A stretch of 42,865 nucleotides of DNA from a virus. The notes under the pieces were generated by a model. It ran no database searches. It worked only from the letters and a program-made list of their open reading frames with translations, and was not told where the DNA came from. This document shows positions 31,496 through 39,449 of the stretch, in pieces (position 1 is the first letter of the stretch; the number at the start of each line of letters is the position of its first letter). The stretch is taken from positions 1-42,865 of the IMG/VR virus record IMGVR_UViG_3300047319_000951; one strand, written 5' to 3'. A program made the position numbers and the translations under genes.

Positions 31496-31537
31496 TTAGG
31501 ACGTTTGCCGAGATCGTATAACTCGGCTCTTTACAAA
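31496..31537 (+). repeat. intercistronic TAGGACGTTT hairpin, copy 5
   Basis: TTAGGACGTTT precedes GCCGAG (31507-31512) / CTCGGC (31522-31527) and ends CTCTTTACAAA before the ATG, nearly identical to copy 1. Confidence 0.85.
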
Positions 31538-31732
31538 ATGAAGCGATATTACGCAACTGCTTACGATGCTCTTCGAGCGTTACACGACTACGAAAGAAAG
31601 ACGCTCGACAGGCCTTCAAAAGAAGAGCTCCGCGTCCGAAAAGTCGGCAAAGGCAAAAGAGCCTATTTAGTAGCAACCGATCAGGAATTATTTTACAAAC
31701 GAATGCACGGCCTCTCGTTAAAATCTCTTTAG
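31538..31732 (+). CDS. hypothetical small basic protein
   Basis: The 64-aa product starts right after hairpin copy 5 (MKRYYATAYDALRALHDYER). It is strongly basic. The stop TAG lies in the next TTTAGGACG element. No family is recognised. Confidence 0.65.
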   Translation: MKRYYATAYDALRALHDYERKTLDRPSKEELRVRKVGKGKRAYLVATDQELFYKRMHGLSLKSL

Positions 31733-31785
31733 GACGTTTGCCGCGAGCGGTTAAGTCGCGGCGTATAATTAAACGAGGTTACTTT
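31729..31785 (+). repeat. intercistronic TAGGACGTTT hairpin, copy 6
   Basis: TTTAGGACGTTT precedes GCCGCGA (31740-31746) / TCGCGGC (31756-31762), the same stem type as copy 2. An ACGAGG ribosome binding site follows before the annealing-protein start. Confidence 0.85.
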
Positions 31786-32460
31786 ATGACAAATTCAACA
31801 GCAGCAAAAAAACAGGCGATCGAGATCGACGAATTTTCGTTTGGTGCGATTCGAGCTCGCCTCGCGATGCCGATCGAGGCCTCTCGTATAATGACGAAAA
31901 ATATCGGCGGGCGTAATATCGCCTTCGTTAACATAACCGATATGAAGGATATTCTCGACGAGCGAGTGCCAGTTTGGGAGTCGCACGTCACCGAGACGAA
32001 GCAGATCGGCGATAATCTTTGCGTCGTGGTTCGCTTAACGATTCACTCGACAGACGGCATTTTCTCGCAGGACGGAACGGGCCTCGAATCGCTCGCCATT
32101 AACGGTTACGGCGATCCTTTCTCTAACGCCTACGCTCAGGCCTTTCGTCGAGCTTGCGAGAGTTTCGCTCTAGGCCGCGAGCTCTGGCGTAAAGATCACT
32201 CGTCGAGCTCGTCGAGCTCGTCAAGCAACAGGCAATCGTCGCAGCCTCGACGCCCGCAAGCGACAAAGCCTGCGCAAGGGCGAGCAGACGACGCTCGCGA
32301 CGCGGCGACAAACGCGCAGCTCGTTTTGCTCGATCGCAAGCTCGCAGAGAACAACCTCAATGCGATCGACGTACTCGCCGACGAATTTCCTGAGATCGGC
32401 GATATCTCGCAGCTCTCGAAAGCAGCAGCGAGTTATTTGATAACTCAACTCGCGACTTAA
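31786..32460 (+). CDS. Rad52/Rad22-family single-strand annealing protein
   Basis: The 224-aa product starts at ATG 31786 behind GAGG. The N-terminal two-thirds has the Rad52-like order IDEFSFGAIRARLAMPIEAS (start), a central beta sheet with VVVRLTIHSTDG, and then NGYGDPFSNAYAQAFRRACESFALGRELW. This last segment is typical of Rad52-type annealing proteins (single-strand annealing, recombination). A Ser-rich linker (nine Ser) and a Gln/Arg/Pro stretch connect it to a small helical C-terminal domain. It closes early operon 4 and likely acts in replication or recombination of phage DNA. Confidence 0.85.
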   Translation: MTNSTAAKKQAIEIDEFSFGAIRARLAMPIEASRIMTKNIGGRNIAFVNITDMKDILDERVPVWESHVTETKQIGDNLCVVVRLTIHSTDGIFSQDGTGLESLAINGYGDPFSNAYAQAFRRACESFALGRELWRKDHSSSSSSSSSNRQSSQPRRPQATKPAQGRADDARDAATNAQLVLLDRKLAENNLNAIDVLADEFPEIGDISQLSKAAASYLITQLAT

Positions 32461-32483
32461 TCGACGCGAGATCGACGAATAGA

Positions 32484-32515
32484 GGCCCGCTAGAGCGAAT
32501 CTAGCGGGCCTTTTT
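32484..32515 (+). terminator. terminator of early operon 4
   Basis: GGCCCGCTAGA pairs perfectly with TCTAGCGGGCC around GCGAA, followed by TTTTTGTCTTTT. Confidence 0.93.
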
Positions 32516-32537
32516 GTCTTTTAGAGGTAATCGATCG

Positions 32538-32918
32538 CTAGGCGAGCTTTTTTCGCATAGAGAGCAACCACGTATCGTTTTTGATCTCGAAAGTAAAACA
32601 TTCGAGGCGCTCGCGAATATTGAACTGCGAGCAAAAGCCTCGCGCCTCGATCGTAAACGTTTCGCTCGTATGATTATGATTCTCGATACGTCGAACCTTA
32701 AAGCCGCGCTCGGAAGGCGCGAGGCCGATAATCATTTCGTCGGCATCCCAAAGAAACATATAGAGCTGATCAGGATTAAAGCCCGCGTCTCGAATATACG
32801 CGCCGATCGTAAGCGTCGCGTGACGATTATCGCCTGAGAGCGTCGCGAACATTCGAGAGCCGCCGCCGCGATAAGGTTTTCGAGTATTTTCAAATTTTTG
32901 GAATTTAGGCATTTTCAT
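32538..32918 (-). CDS. hypothetical protein
   Basis: The 126-aa minus-strand product has a basic N-terminus (MKMPKFQKFENTRKPYRGG) and then a beta-rich region (ATLTIGAYIRDAGFNPDQLYMFLWD). Its start overlaps the end of the upstream zinc-finger gene. No family is recognised. Confidence 0.7.
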   Translation of the reverse strand: MKMPKFQKFENTRKPYRGGGSRMFATLSGDNRHATLTIGAYIRDAGFNPDQLYMFLWDADEMIIGLAPSERGFKVRRIENHNHTSETFTIEARGFCSQFNIRERLECFTFEIKNDTWLLSMRKKLA

Positions 32919-33240
32919 TCGAGGCCTCGTCGTCTCGTCGCTTTTTGATATACGCTGCTGCTGCCTTGCGACAATCCTTGCAGCGAGATCTATCGGGCTC
33001 GGCCTTTTGCGGGCAACGCGTGCAAATTCCTTTCTCGCGTCGCTTTTTGTAATAGGCTCGACTCGCCTCGAATTTTTCGCCTTTCTTAGGGCAAAGCCGA
33101 TGAAGTTTGTCGAAAGCTCGCCAGATAGCGACGACGATATCGACAGGAGCAGGCAGATTTACGATATACGACGCGCCGCAGTTGAGGCAGCGAGGATGCC
33201 CGTTTTGTAATACGACGTGAGGCTCTTTCCTTTTACGCAT
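32905..33240 (-). CDS. zinc-finger-like basic protein
   Basis: The 111-aa product has CLNC (near 18-21), CTRC and CKDC pairs and a Lys/Arg-rich middle. This suggests nucleic-acid binding. It is coupled to its neighbours by overlapping ends. Confidence 0.7.
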   Translation of the reverse strand: MRKRKEPHVVLQNGHPRCLNCGASYIVNLPAPVDIVVAIWRAFDKLHRLCPKKGEKFEASRAYYKKRREKGICTRCPQKAEPDRSRCKDCRKAAAAYIKKRRDDEASNENA

Positions 33241-33625
33241 CGCCTTTTTCGATCGCAGCTCGATCTAGTTTTAAGGCCAAATCCCACTCGTTAAGAGTTT
33301 CGTCGAGCGGGCCTCTGCCGTCGTGATTTAATCGCAAGGGAAGGTCTGCAAATTCCGCGACTGATTCAAGGCCGATCGAGATTAGAGCTGCTGTCGTATG
33401 TCGAGTATAAGATCGCTGACTCGGCGTCGCGTCGATCGCTTTCGCGTAAGAGCCTAAGAAGAGCATCGCGAGCTCGATCGCTTTTTCCTCATCCTCAGTC
33501 GCGAGGCTAAAGATCTTCATTTGCTCGACTCTAAAACTCTCAGGCAATTTCGCAAAGGTAACAGGAGCGCCCGCCTCAAGCGTCGTAAAAAAACGCACGA
33601 GATCCTCGATAATATCTTTACTCAT
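33233..33625 (-). CDS. hypothetical helical protein
   Basis: The 130-aa acidic product (IIEDLVRFFTTLEAG..., then ELAMLFLGSYAKAIDATPSQRSYTRH) is mostly helical. It overlaps genes on both sides by a few bases. Function unknown. Confidence 0.7.
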   Translation of the reverse strand: MSKDIIEDLVRFFTTLEAGAPVTFAKLPESFRVEQMKIFSLATEDEEKAIELAMLFLGSYAKAIDATPSQRSYTRHTTAALISIGLESVAEFADLPLRLNHDGRGPLDETLNEWDLALKLDRAAIEKGDA

Positions 33626-34014
33626 ATTGTGATAAATTCGCTCGCGAGAACGTCGGCGATATCGACGCGACGACAGGCCTCGACGTGTCCGACGAGAGCC
33701 TCGTCGTATGTCGCGTATCTGCCCATTATTTGCAAGTCAAATTCGCCGCCAAAGATCATCGTTTCAAAGAGGATCGGAGGCCCGATACCCGCGAAATTAT
33801 AATCGAGGCCTAGAAAGACAGTCGATACCTCGACGCCTTCGCGAGAGTCGAGAGCGACGCGTCGCGCGTCGAGATTCTCTTCAAACCATTCAGCCCAAGT
33901 CATTAGATCGACTTTCTCGATCTCTCGCCCTTTGATAATGTAATGATCGCCGATGCCCATTTTTAAGAAAATCCGAAATTCGACAATCCAACGATGCCGG
34001 ATAGATTCACGCAT
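33622..34014 (-). CDS. conserved phage protein (VSTVFLGLDYNF family)
   Basis: The 130-aa product contains HYIIKGREIEKVDLMTWAEWFE, then VEVSTVFLGLDYNFAGIGPPILFETMIFGG and EALVGHVEACRR. This arrangement recurs in many small phage and prophage proteins of unknown function. The start is the ATG at 34014 overlapping the previous TGA; an alternative ATG at 33960 (MGIGDHYIIKG) would match homologues better. Confidence 0.8.
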   Translation of the reverse strand: MRESIRHRWIVEFRIFLKMGIGDHYIIKGREIEKVDLMTWAEWFEENLDARRVALDSREGVEVSTVFLGLDYNFAGIGPPILFETMIFGGEFDLQIMGRYATYDEALVGHVEACRRVDIADVLASEFITI

Positions 34015-34310
34015 CAATTTTTTCTCGCCTGTTTCCTGATCTCTTCGATCGCAGCTCGACTCGCGAGATTTTCTGCCTGAATCCTCGCGAGCTCAGGCTC
34101 GGCCTCTCGCATTGTCTTAAACTTCGTCGAGGCGTGCTCGAAGTGTAGATCAGGCGAACCACAGACGCCGCAAAATTGATTCATTTGCAAAGACGCTCCG
34201 GCAGCTCGCAGCATTTGCTCGACTGCCTTTTCGCTATACGCGCCCTGCTCGTATGCCATTCCAATAAGGCAATGACGAGCAGGGCAGAGGTATTGAGCGA
34301 TCAAGATCAT
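34014..34310 (-). CDS. small Cys-containing protein
   Basis: The 98-aa product (MILIAQYLCPARHCLIG..., FCGVCGSPDLHFEHAST) has CxxC and CPARHC-type pairs and a helical C-terminus. It overlaps the ParB-like gene by ATGA and is in the same operon. Confidence 0.7.
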   Translation of the reverse strand: MILIAQYLCPARHCLIGMAYEQGAYSEKAVEQMLRAAGASLQMNQFCGVCGSPDLHFEHASTKFKTMREAEPELARIQAENLASRAAIEEIRKQARKN

Positions 34311-35368
34311 TTTTGAGGTTTTGCTTTCTTTTTATAAATGCCTTGCTCGACACGAACGAGCTCGCCTTTCATCCTAAGATAAGAGCAAGTTTTCGCGACA
34401 GATTCTTTCGCGTCGTTAGGCAGGCCAATTGCCTCGCAGATTTGAAAGATATTTCGAGGCTCGCCGTCAGCCATAGCGTCGAGTATTTTCTGCGATCGAT
34501 CCGGCTCTCTTACTTGTCGAGTTTGGCCCATACTCTTTCGTTTGGCGTCGCTCATAGCAGCGTGTTTTTTATTGTCAGGACTCAAGTTAGTGTAGGCAGT
34601 TTGCCCGTATCGAATAGCAACCTTTTTCCGGCCTGCCACGCTATTATAAATATCCTCGATCATCAAAAGAAATTGATCGACAGAGCGATAGATTTGTAGT
34701 AAATGCCGCTGCGCGGGCAAGGCAGAAATAAAGCGATCCATTTCAAAGCCTATACGAGAATTTGCGATATACAGAGCGCGAACAAAATACGAGTCTTTCC
34801 AACCTAAAGGCCAAACTGCTCTAACGTGCGTTTGTAAGAGCGAGCCCATTGTCCGCGCGCCTTCGAGATCGTGAATCCGAAACTCGCCTCGAATAAAATC
34901 GCGACGCGTAGCTCGCGAGCCTCTTCCCGCGAGTAATAAAATCGATACCTCGTGAGGCAGGCCGTAGGTGGTGCGAAAATCTTGATAGGTTCTATAGTGC
35001 TCATTGCCTTGCTCGATAAAAGAGCGGGTGTAATCGTCAGAATTCCAGAGCTTGCTCGTCGAGTTGATCTTTTGAACGTCCGAGAGCGTCATTCCTGTCG
35101 CAATAATATACGGTACGGGCAAGGTCAAAATCCGACGAGCCTCTAGTCGATTTTGCCCGTCGATTATCTGCATTTTCTCGTTAACGATAATCGGAATTTG
35201 TAGATCGTGCTCTCGCATTGAGTTGACGAGCTGCAAGACGTGCGAGTCTGTTATCGGGCGATTTCCGGGCAATCGCTTAAAGAGATCGTAGTCTGACGTA
35301 GTAAAAACCTGTGTCGAAGGATCTACAGGCCTATAGATTTTAGGCGTCTTTTCAATTGTTTGGTTCAT
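34307..35368 (-). CDS. ParB-like nuclease-domain protein
   Basis: The 353-aa product has a ParB/sulfiredoxin-type N-terminal domain (LPGNRPITDSHVLQLVNSMREHDLQIPIIVN, then IIDGQNRLEARRIL) from about residue 30. A longer helical domain follows, with a winged-helix-like C-terminal segment (IFQICEAIGLPNDAKESVAKTCSYLRMKGELVRVE). ParB-domain proteins of phages act in DNA processing, regulation or partition. The gene is divergent from the RHH regulator and heads a minus-strand operon. Confidence 0.82.
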   Translation of the reverse strand: MNQTIEKTPKIYRPVDPSTQVFTTSDYDLFKRLPGNRPITDSHVLQLVNSMREHDLQIPIIVNEKMQIIDGQNRLEARRILTLPVPYIIATGMTLSDVQKINSTSKLWNSDDYTRSFIEQGNEHYRTYQDFRTTYGLPHEVSILLLAGRGSRATRRDFIRGEFRIHDLEGARTMGSLLQTHVRAVWPLGWKDSYFVRALYIANSRIGFEMDRFISALPAQRHLLQIYRSVDQFLLMIEDIYNSVAGRKKVAIRYGQTAYTNLSPDNKKHAAMSDAKRKSMGQTRQVREPDRSQKILDAMADGEPRNIFQICEAIGLPNDAKESVAKTCSYLRMKGELVRVEQGIYKKKAKPQK

Positions 35369-35410
35369 AGTTTTTGTTTTTTGTTTGTTAGGAAATCGAA
35401 CGATAAGACT

Positions 35411-35444
35411 TTAGCGCAAAGAATAGCATTAAGTATAGCGCTAA
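35411..35444. promoter_or_regulatory. operator-like inverted repeat between ParB-like and RHH genes
   Basis: TTAGCGC (35411-35417) and GCGCTAA (35438-35444) are inverted copies about 27 bases apart in the divergent intergenic region. A RHH protein encoded at 35596 is the likely binder. Confidence 0.5.
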
Positions 35445-35457
35445 GAAAAAAAACTTC

Positions 35458-35486
35458 TTGACAAGCCTAAAAAGCGTCGATAGAAT
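35458..35486 (+). promoter_or_regulatory. promoter of the RHH regulator
   Basis: TTGACA (35458-35463), a 17-base spacer and TAGAAT (35481-35486), very close to consensus. It is followed by a 110-base leader before the start at 35596. Confidence 0.85.
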
Positions 35487-35595
35487 GCCAATTCTAAAGA
35501 TTATTATAAATTTCGTCGAGCTTGTCTGAAAATCCTCGCAGACAATCCCGAGCTCGACGAGCTGACAAGGGTAGTAACCCTCAAGGGGAAAAAGG

Positions 35596-35847
35596 GTGAG
35601 TAGTATTAGCAGTACAAATTCTGAGCCTATCGAGCAGGCCCGCCGAACGATCCATTTATCGCTATACCTCGAAGAGGATCTATATGATCGCTTAAGCGTC
35701 GTCGCTAACGCTATCAATAGAGCGTCTCGCCAAGATATTATTCGCTCAGCTCTCAATAAAGAATTAAACCAATTAGAAAATAGGCTCGGCGCAGGCGAGA
35801 GGATTATTATCCGTCGCTCTGCTGTCGAGTTTGTTCCGGCAGATTAA
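35596..35847 (+). CDS. ribbon-helix-helix (CopG/Arc-type) regulator
   Basis: The 83-aa product has RRTIHLSLYLEEDLYDRLSVVANAINRASRQDIIRSALNKEL, the strand-helix-helix pattern of RHH repressors (residues about 16-56). It is encoded just ahead of the probable replication initiator. It may repress its own promoter and the divergent ParB-like gene. Confidence 0.82.
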   Translation: MSSISSTNSEPIEQARRTIHLSLYLEEDLYDRLSVVANAINRASRQDIIRSALNKELNQLENRLGAGERIIIRRSAVEFVPAD

Positions 35848-36020
35848 CAATATAGGGGGTGATCAGGTTAGAGGCTCGCCGAGCAATTATCGGCAGGCAT
35901 TATGCGCGAGTTTCAAAAAAAGAGCGGCGGGCCTTCGATCCTTTGAATGAGAAACGAGGCCTGATAACAAAAAAAGGGGTTGCCAGTGTCTCGCTTTAGA
36001 TCGTTCGTCGCTTTTTTCTC

Positions 36021-36075
36021 GTGATCTTATAAGAGGCTTTCTTAATCAATTATTTTATTCCTAAAAACAAATGAC
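36021..36075 (+). other. AT-rich segment, possible DNA-unwinding element
   Basis: This segment, ending at the start of the iteron-bearing gene, is mostly A/T (CTTAATCAATTATTTTATTC). An AT-rich tract beside iterons is the normal layout of a theta-type origin. It could also hold the promoter of the gene. Confidence 0.4.
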
Positions 36076-36808
36076 AGATTCGGCTATACAAAATTCAGCG
36101 ATCGCGATTCGGGATAATGCGATCGCTGATTGTGCGCACAGCCGAAAAGATTTGTGCGCACGGGGGCCAGTCGCAACGGAACTTGAGCGCACAGATCGTG
36201 CGCACAATTTTAAGACGAAAACGGCAAACGTGCGCACGGAAATTTCGACGTGTGCGCACAGCCTTTCAGAAAATAAGATCAAACGCGTCGTTTTTCGCAC
36301 GACAGAAAAATTCCTTTCCGAGGTTAAGCTATACGCCTCGAAACGAGGTTTTACTTTGACAGAGTTTTTCGAGTTGTGCGCACAAGATTTCATCGCTCGA
36401 CGCCCTTTGAGCGCACAAAGAATTTTACCGTGTGCGCCCTTTGATGATTTGATGATTGATATTGAAGGTTTTAAAACAGCTTCATCAATTATCAAACGAT
36501 ACTTAAGCGTTAATTTTTTTTTCAATGAACGCACGAAATGGCGTCCGGCAGATGATCGAATCGCAGAGCGATATAATACAACGGATATAAGGAAAATCGA
36601 GGTCGGGCTTATTATTACAGCGATCAATAAAAAGCAGTCAGGAGATCCTACGAGCAAGATCAACAGCTTTCGCTATTATACGGAAGAGATCAATAGAGAA
36701 TGTTTGGTAGATCTCGACGAAGAGGCTCTCGTCGCTCGCGTCTATAGTGCTCGGCGAGCCTTCCTGCGAACCTTCGGCGAGGCCTTCCCGATCGAGGGCA
36801 TAACTTGA
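36071..36808 (+). CDS. probable replication initiator / DNA-binding protein with internal iterons
   Basis: The 245-aa product has a central RHH-like or helix-turn-helix-like segment (KRVVFRTTEKFLSEVKLYASKRGFTLTEFFELC) and a C-terminal helical region. It contains no polymerase, helicase or primase motif. Nine copies or near copies of TGTGCGCACA lie inside its coding sequence in all three frames, which explains the odd CAH/CAR/CAQ repeats of the protein. Like lambda O, an initiator whose own gene carries the origin is the simplest model. This is inferred; the protein itself is not recognised. Confidence 0.6.
   Translation: MTDSAIQNSAIAIRDNAIADCAHSRKDLCARGPVATELERTDRAHNFKTKTANVRTEISTCAHSLSENKIKRVVFRTTEKFLSEVKLYASKRGFTLTEFFELCAQDFIARRPLSAQRILPCAPFDDLMIDIEGFKTASSIIKRYLSVNFFFNERTKWRPADDRIAERYNTTDIRKIEVGLIITAINKKQSGDPTSKINSFRYYTEEINRECLVDLDEEALVARVYSARRAFLRTFGEAFPIEGIT
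36131..36440. repeat. nine TGTGCGCACA-type iterons (candidate origin)
   Basis: Palindromic 10-mers lie at 36131, 36153 (TGTGCGCACG), 36184 (TGAGCGCACA), 36197 (CGTGCGCACA), 36229 (CGTGCGCACG), 36251, 36375, 36408 (TGAGCGCACA) and 36431 (TGTGCGCCCT, degenerate). They occupy all reading frames of the host gene, so selection acts on the DNA. I saw no copies elsewhere in the window. Confidence 0.75.
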
Positions 36809-36811
36809 AAA

Positions 36812-37051
36812 ATGAACGTTCACAAGCTCGCCGGAATTCGCAGCGCTGCTCGTCGCTTAGGAATTAGCACAGGCGAGTATGCGACGAAGCGAGCAAACGG
36901 GTTTCTTTGGTGCGGTTTCGGTCGGCATTGGTCGGACGCGAAAACGTTTAATAAAAATATCGCAGCAGGCTCAGGCAAAAGCGACTCGTGCAAGGCCTGC
37001 TCGAATACGAGAGATAAGGAACGGAGGGACAAGAAAAAATGCCGAAAATAA
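36812..37051 (+). CDS. small basic protein with a Cys/His cluster
   Basis: The 79-aa product contains LWCGFGRHWSDAKTFNKN and then CKACSNTRDKERRDKKK, a likely zinc-bound fold (Cys, His, two Cys). It overlaps the endolysin start by 13 bases. Unrecognised. Confidence 0.65.
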   Translation: MNVHKLAGIRSAARRLGISTGEYATKRANGFLWCGFGRHWSDAKTFNKNIAAGSGKSDSCKACSNTRDKERRDKKKCRK

Positions 37052-37788
37052 AAGTGATCGATCTTTCGCACTATAACGTTATTCCTGAGAGCCTAGAGCC
37101 CGCCTACGGCGATGGTGTTCGCGGCGTAATCCATAAATGCACCGAAGGAACGAGCTATTTCGATTCTAAAGTCGAGGCTCGTTTCGCGCTCGCGAGGCAA
37201 TGCCGTGGTATGTCGTGGGGTTTATATCATTTCTTGAGGCCCGGAGATATGCAGGCTCAGGCAGAGTTTTTTTGGGCAATGGCTCAAACGGTTAGCGACG
37301 ATCGATCTTTGCTCGCTGCTGATTATGAAGTCGCAGAAGTTTCTCTCGACGATCTCGCCGACTTCCTCGAAGCGATCGAGACGCTATCGGGCCGCTCGCC
37401 CGTTATCTACTCAGGCCACGTCTTAAAGGATAAGCTCGGCGGCAAAGCAAACGCTCGCCTCGAAGGTTATCGACTCTGGCTTGCTCAATACAGCTCGACG
37501 CCTACGCTCCCTGTCGGCTTTGACTCGTATTACCTCTGGCAGTATAGCGACGGCGACGCAGGCCCGACGCCTCATAGCGTCGCGGGCGTAAATGATCCTG
37601 TTGACTGTAACGATTATCAAGGCAGCGACGAAGAGCTTAGAGCGACTTGGGCGGGCTCGCAGGCCTCGACGATCGAGCCGCCTCGATACCCGATCGAGCG
37701 CCCGCCGTCAACTGATAAGCCTAACGTCGAGCTAACAGGGATTATAATTGTAAAAACGCCGAGCGATGTAATCGTTAAACATTTCTAA
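37039..37788 (+). CDS. GH25 endolysin (lysozyme)
   Basis: The 249-aa product hydrolyses peptidoglycan. It starts with the GH25 motif VIDLSHYN (Asp8). ADYEV (Asp95, Glu97) carries the catalytic acidic pair. GLYHFLRP and the late LWQYSDG segment are standard. The last 45 residues are a Pro-rich linker and short tail that may bind the cell wall. No signal peptide is seen, so a holin is needed. It is the first gene of the strongly coupled late operon that runs into terminase. Confidence 0.93.
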   Translation: MPKIKVIDLSHYNVIPESLEPAYGDGVRGVIHKCTEGTSYFDSKVEARFALARQCRGMSWGLYHFLRPGDMQAQAEFFWAMAQTVSDDRSLLAADYEVAEVSLDDLADFLEAIETLSGRSPVIYSGHVLKDKLGGKANARLEGYRLWLAQYSSTPTLPVGFDSYYLWQYSDGDAGPTPHSVAGVNDPVDCNDYQGSDEELRATWAGSQASTIEPPRYPIERPPSTDKPNVELTGIIIVKTPSDVIVKHF

Positions 37789-37793
37789 AACCG

Positions 37794-38135
37794 ATGGGCG
37801 ATATACGAATCGAATTAAAAAAGGATACGACGATCAGCGGCGAAGGCGGGCGCGTGACTCTATACGTTACGTTTCCGCATTTCGTCGGTATCGTCGAGGC
37901 GACACGGTTTTCTAAGGCGATGGCAGAGGCGATCTCTCTCGCCTCGCGTTGGCAAGACGGCTCTTTCGTTGCGCCGTCTGAGAAAAGCGTCGAGAGCTCG
38001 CCAGTAGGCGATTATCACAGCAAAGGCGGCAAGGCACGAGCAGAATCGTTAACGCCTGAAAGACGATCCGAAATTGCTCAAAACGCAGCAGGCATACGTT
38101 GGCAATGTAAAAACGAAGAGGAAAAAACAAAATGA
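37794..38135 (+). CDS. hypothetical protein with GGKARAESLTPERR tail
   Basis: The 113-aa product has a beta N-terminal half and a C-terminal motif GGKARAESLTPERRSEIAQNAA, of the type (S)KGGKARAxxLTxExRxxIA common in phage and bacterial proteins and often tied to small DNA-binding domains. Its stop overlaps the next start by ATGA. Confidence 0.7.
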   Translation: MGDIRIELKKDTTISGEGGRVTLYVTFPHFVGIVEATRFSKAMAEAISLASRWQDGSFVAPSEKSVESSPVGDYHSKGGKARAESLTPERRSEIAQNAAGIRWQCKNEEEKTK

Positions 38136-38863
38136 CTGAAAACAAACAAAAACGATACCGCGAAGGGTTGCCGAATGTTCCGGCTCGAATTCGCGCCTTA
38201 CCTGTCGATGATCGAGGCTATCCTGTGCCGTGGTTCGTCGCTCAGATAGACGGTAAATACGATTTTCGCGTAATGGACGGCGCGAAACTCTACGAGGCGA
38301 TCGTAGGAAAAATCTGTTGGGTATGCGGTCAAAAGCTCGGCGTGTCCTTAGCCTTTACGATCGGGCCTATGTGCGCTCTTAATCGAACGATCGCAGAGCC
38401 GCCTTCGCATAGAGAATGCGCAGAATTTGCGATCAAGGCCTGCCCTTTCCTCAATCAGACAGAAGTAAAGCGAAACGAGAAAGGCATCGCGGAAATGGTC
38501 AAAGAGAAAGACGTGCGCTTGAGCGAGAATGGCCTTAAGCGACAGCCGGGCGCTATCTGTTTGTGGCTGACTCGACATTATCGCCCGTTTTACGCAATCC
38601 CGAATGATACAGAGAGCGAGCTACTCTTTTCCTTAGGAAAGCCCGATCAGGTTTTTTGGTATTGCGAGGGAAGAGAAGCGACACGAGCCGAGGTTTTGTC
38701 GTCGATAGAATCGGGCTTGCCGATTCTACGCGAAATGGCAGAGAGCGAAGGCTTTCGAGCGATTAGCGATCTCGAAAGGCGAATGAAAGAAGTAATGAAA
38801 TTATTACCTCTCGACGAAGGGGCGAAGAGGCCTAATTTATTAGCGTCGGCGTCGCGTCGCTAG
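38132..38863 (+). CDS. conserved phage protein with CWVCG / PSHRECAEF motifs
   Basis: The 243-aa product has CWVCGQKLG (about 52-60) and IGPMCALNRTIAEPPSHRECAEFAIKACPFL. These are hallmarks of a widespread unnamed phage family, probably metal-binding. It overlaps the upstream gene. Function unknown. Confidence 0.8.
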   Translation: MTENKQKRYREGLPNVPARIRALPVDDRGYPVPWFVAQIDGKYDFRVMDGAKLYEAIVGKICWVCGQKLGVSLAFTIGPMCALNRTIAEPPSHRECAEFAIKACPFLNQTEVKRNEKGIAEMVKEKDVRLSENGLKRQPGAICLWLTRHYRPFYAIPNDTESELLFSLGKPDQVFWYCEGREATRAEVLSSIESGLPILREMAESEGFRAISDLERRMKEVMKLLPLDEGAKRPNLLASASRR

Positions 38864-38891
38864 GATCTAAAAACTTGTAGAGGTTAAAACT

Positions 38892-39449
38892 ATGAAAGAA
38901 AAGCAATCAGGACTATCAGAACATATCGAGCGATTATGGGGCGGGCTACCTGTAGTCGATGGTGATCACGATTTAAGAGTATTTATCGCGCAGGAGGATT
39001 TAGACAAAGCGGTCAGGAAAGATCCGGGCGCGTGCGTTTTCGCCGCTGCCTGTAAGCGCGTTTTCGGATCAAGCAAAGTTTTATTTTTCAAAAGCGTGGC
39101 GTATGTCGATCTGCCAGACGAAAACGGAAATCGCCGCGTCGAGCGCTTTTCTATGCCGGATAATATGCGGGCGCTAGTCGAGGCCTTCGATCGCGGCGAA
39201 ATGACAATCCCTGAGGCGGGCTTTTTGCTTAAAAAACCTTTGCCCTCGAATTCGCTCGATTACATACGCAGCGGCGAAAAGCAAAAAGATCGAAAGAAGC
39301 GACGAGACGCTCTTCTTAAAGGTTACTCGACGCCGAATAGCGGAAGGTTAGCTCGCCCGATAACGATCGATATGTCAGTCAGGAGCGGGCAAGGTATGGC
39401 CCAATTTAGTCGAAAGAGGAAAACTAAAGAGCAAGTCGAAAATGTTTAG
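38892..39449 (+). CDS. hypothetical protein
   Basis: The 185-aa product (EHIERLWGGLPVVDGDHDLRVFIAQEDLDKAVRKDPGAC...) has a globular first half and a very basic, probably disordered C-terminal third (SGEKQKDRKKRRDALLKGY). It is the only gene in this stretch preceded by a 28-base gap (with AGAGG). It overlaps the adenine methyltransferase start by 8 bases. Confidence 0.7.
   Translation: MKEKQSGLSEHIERLWGGLPVVDGDHDLRVFIAQEDLDKAVRKDPGACVFAAACKRVFGSSKVLFFKSVAYVDLPDENGNRRVERFSMPDNMRALVEAFDRGEMTIPEAGFLLKKPLPSNSLDYIRSGEKQKDRKKRRDALLKGYSTPNSGRLARPITIDMSVRSGQGMAQFSRKRKTKEQVENV

Noticed and set aside
27631-31785. CRISPR array from the regularly recurring TAGGACG repeats
   Set aside because: The copies lie between genes at irregular distances with coding sequence between them and form hairpins just before start codons.
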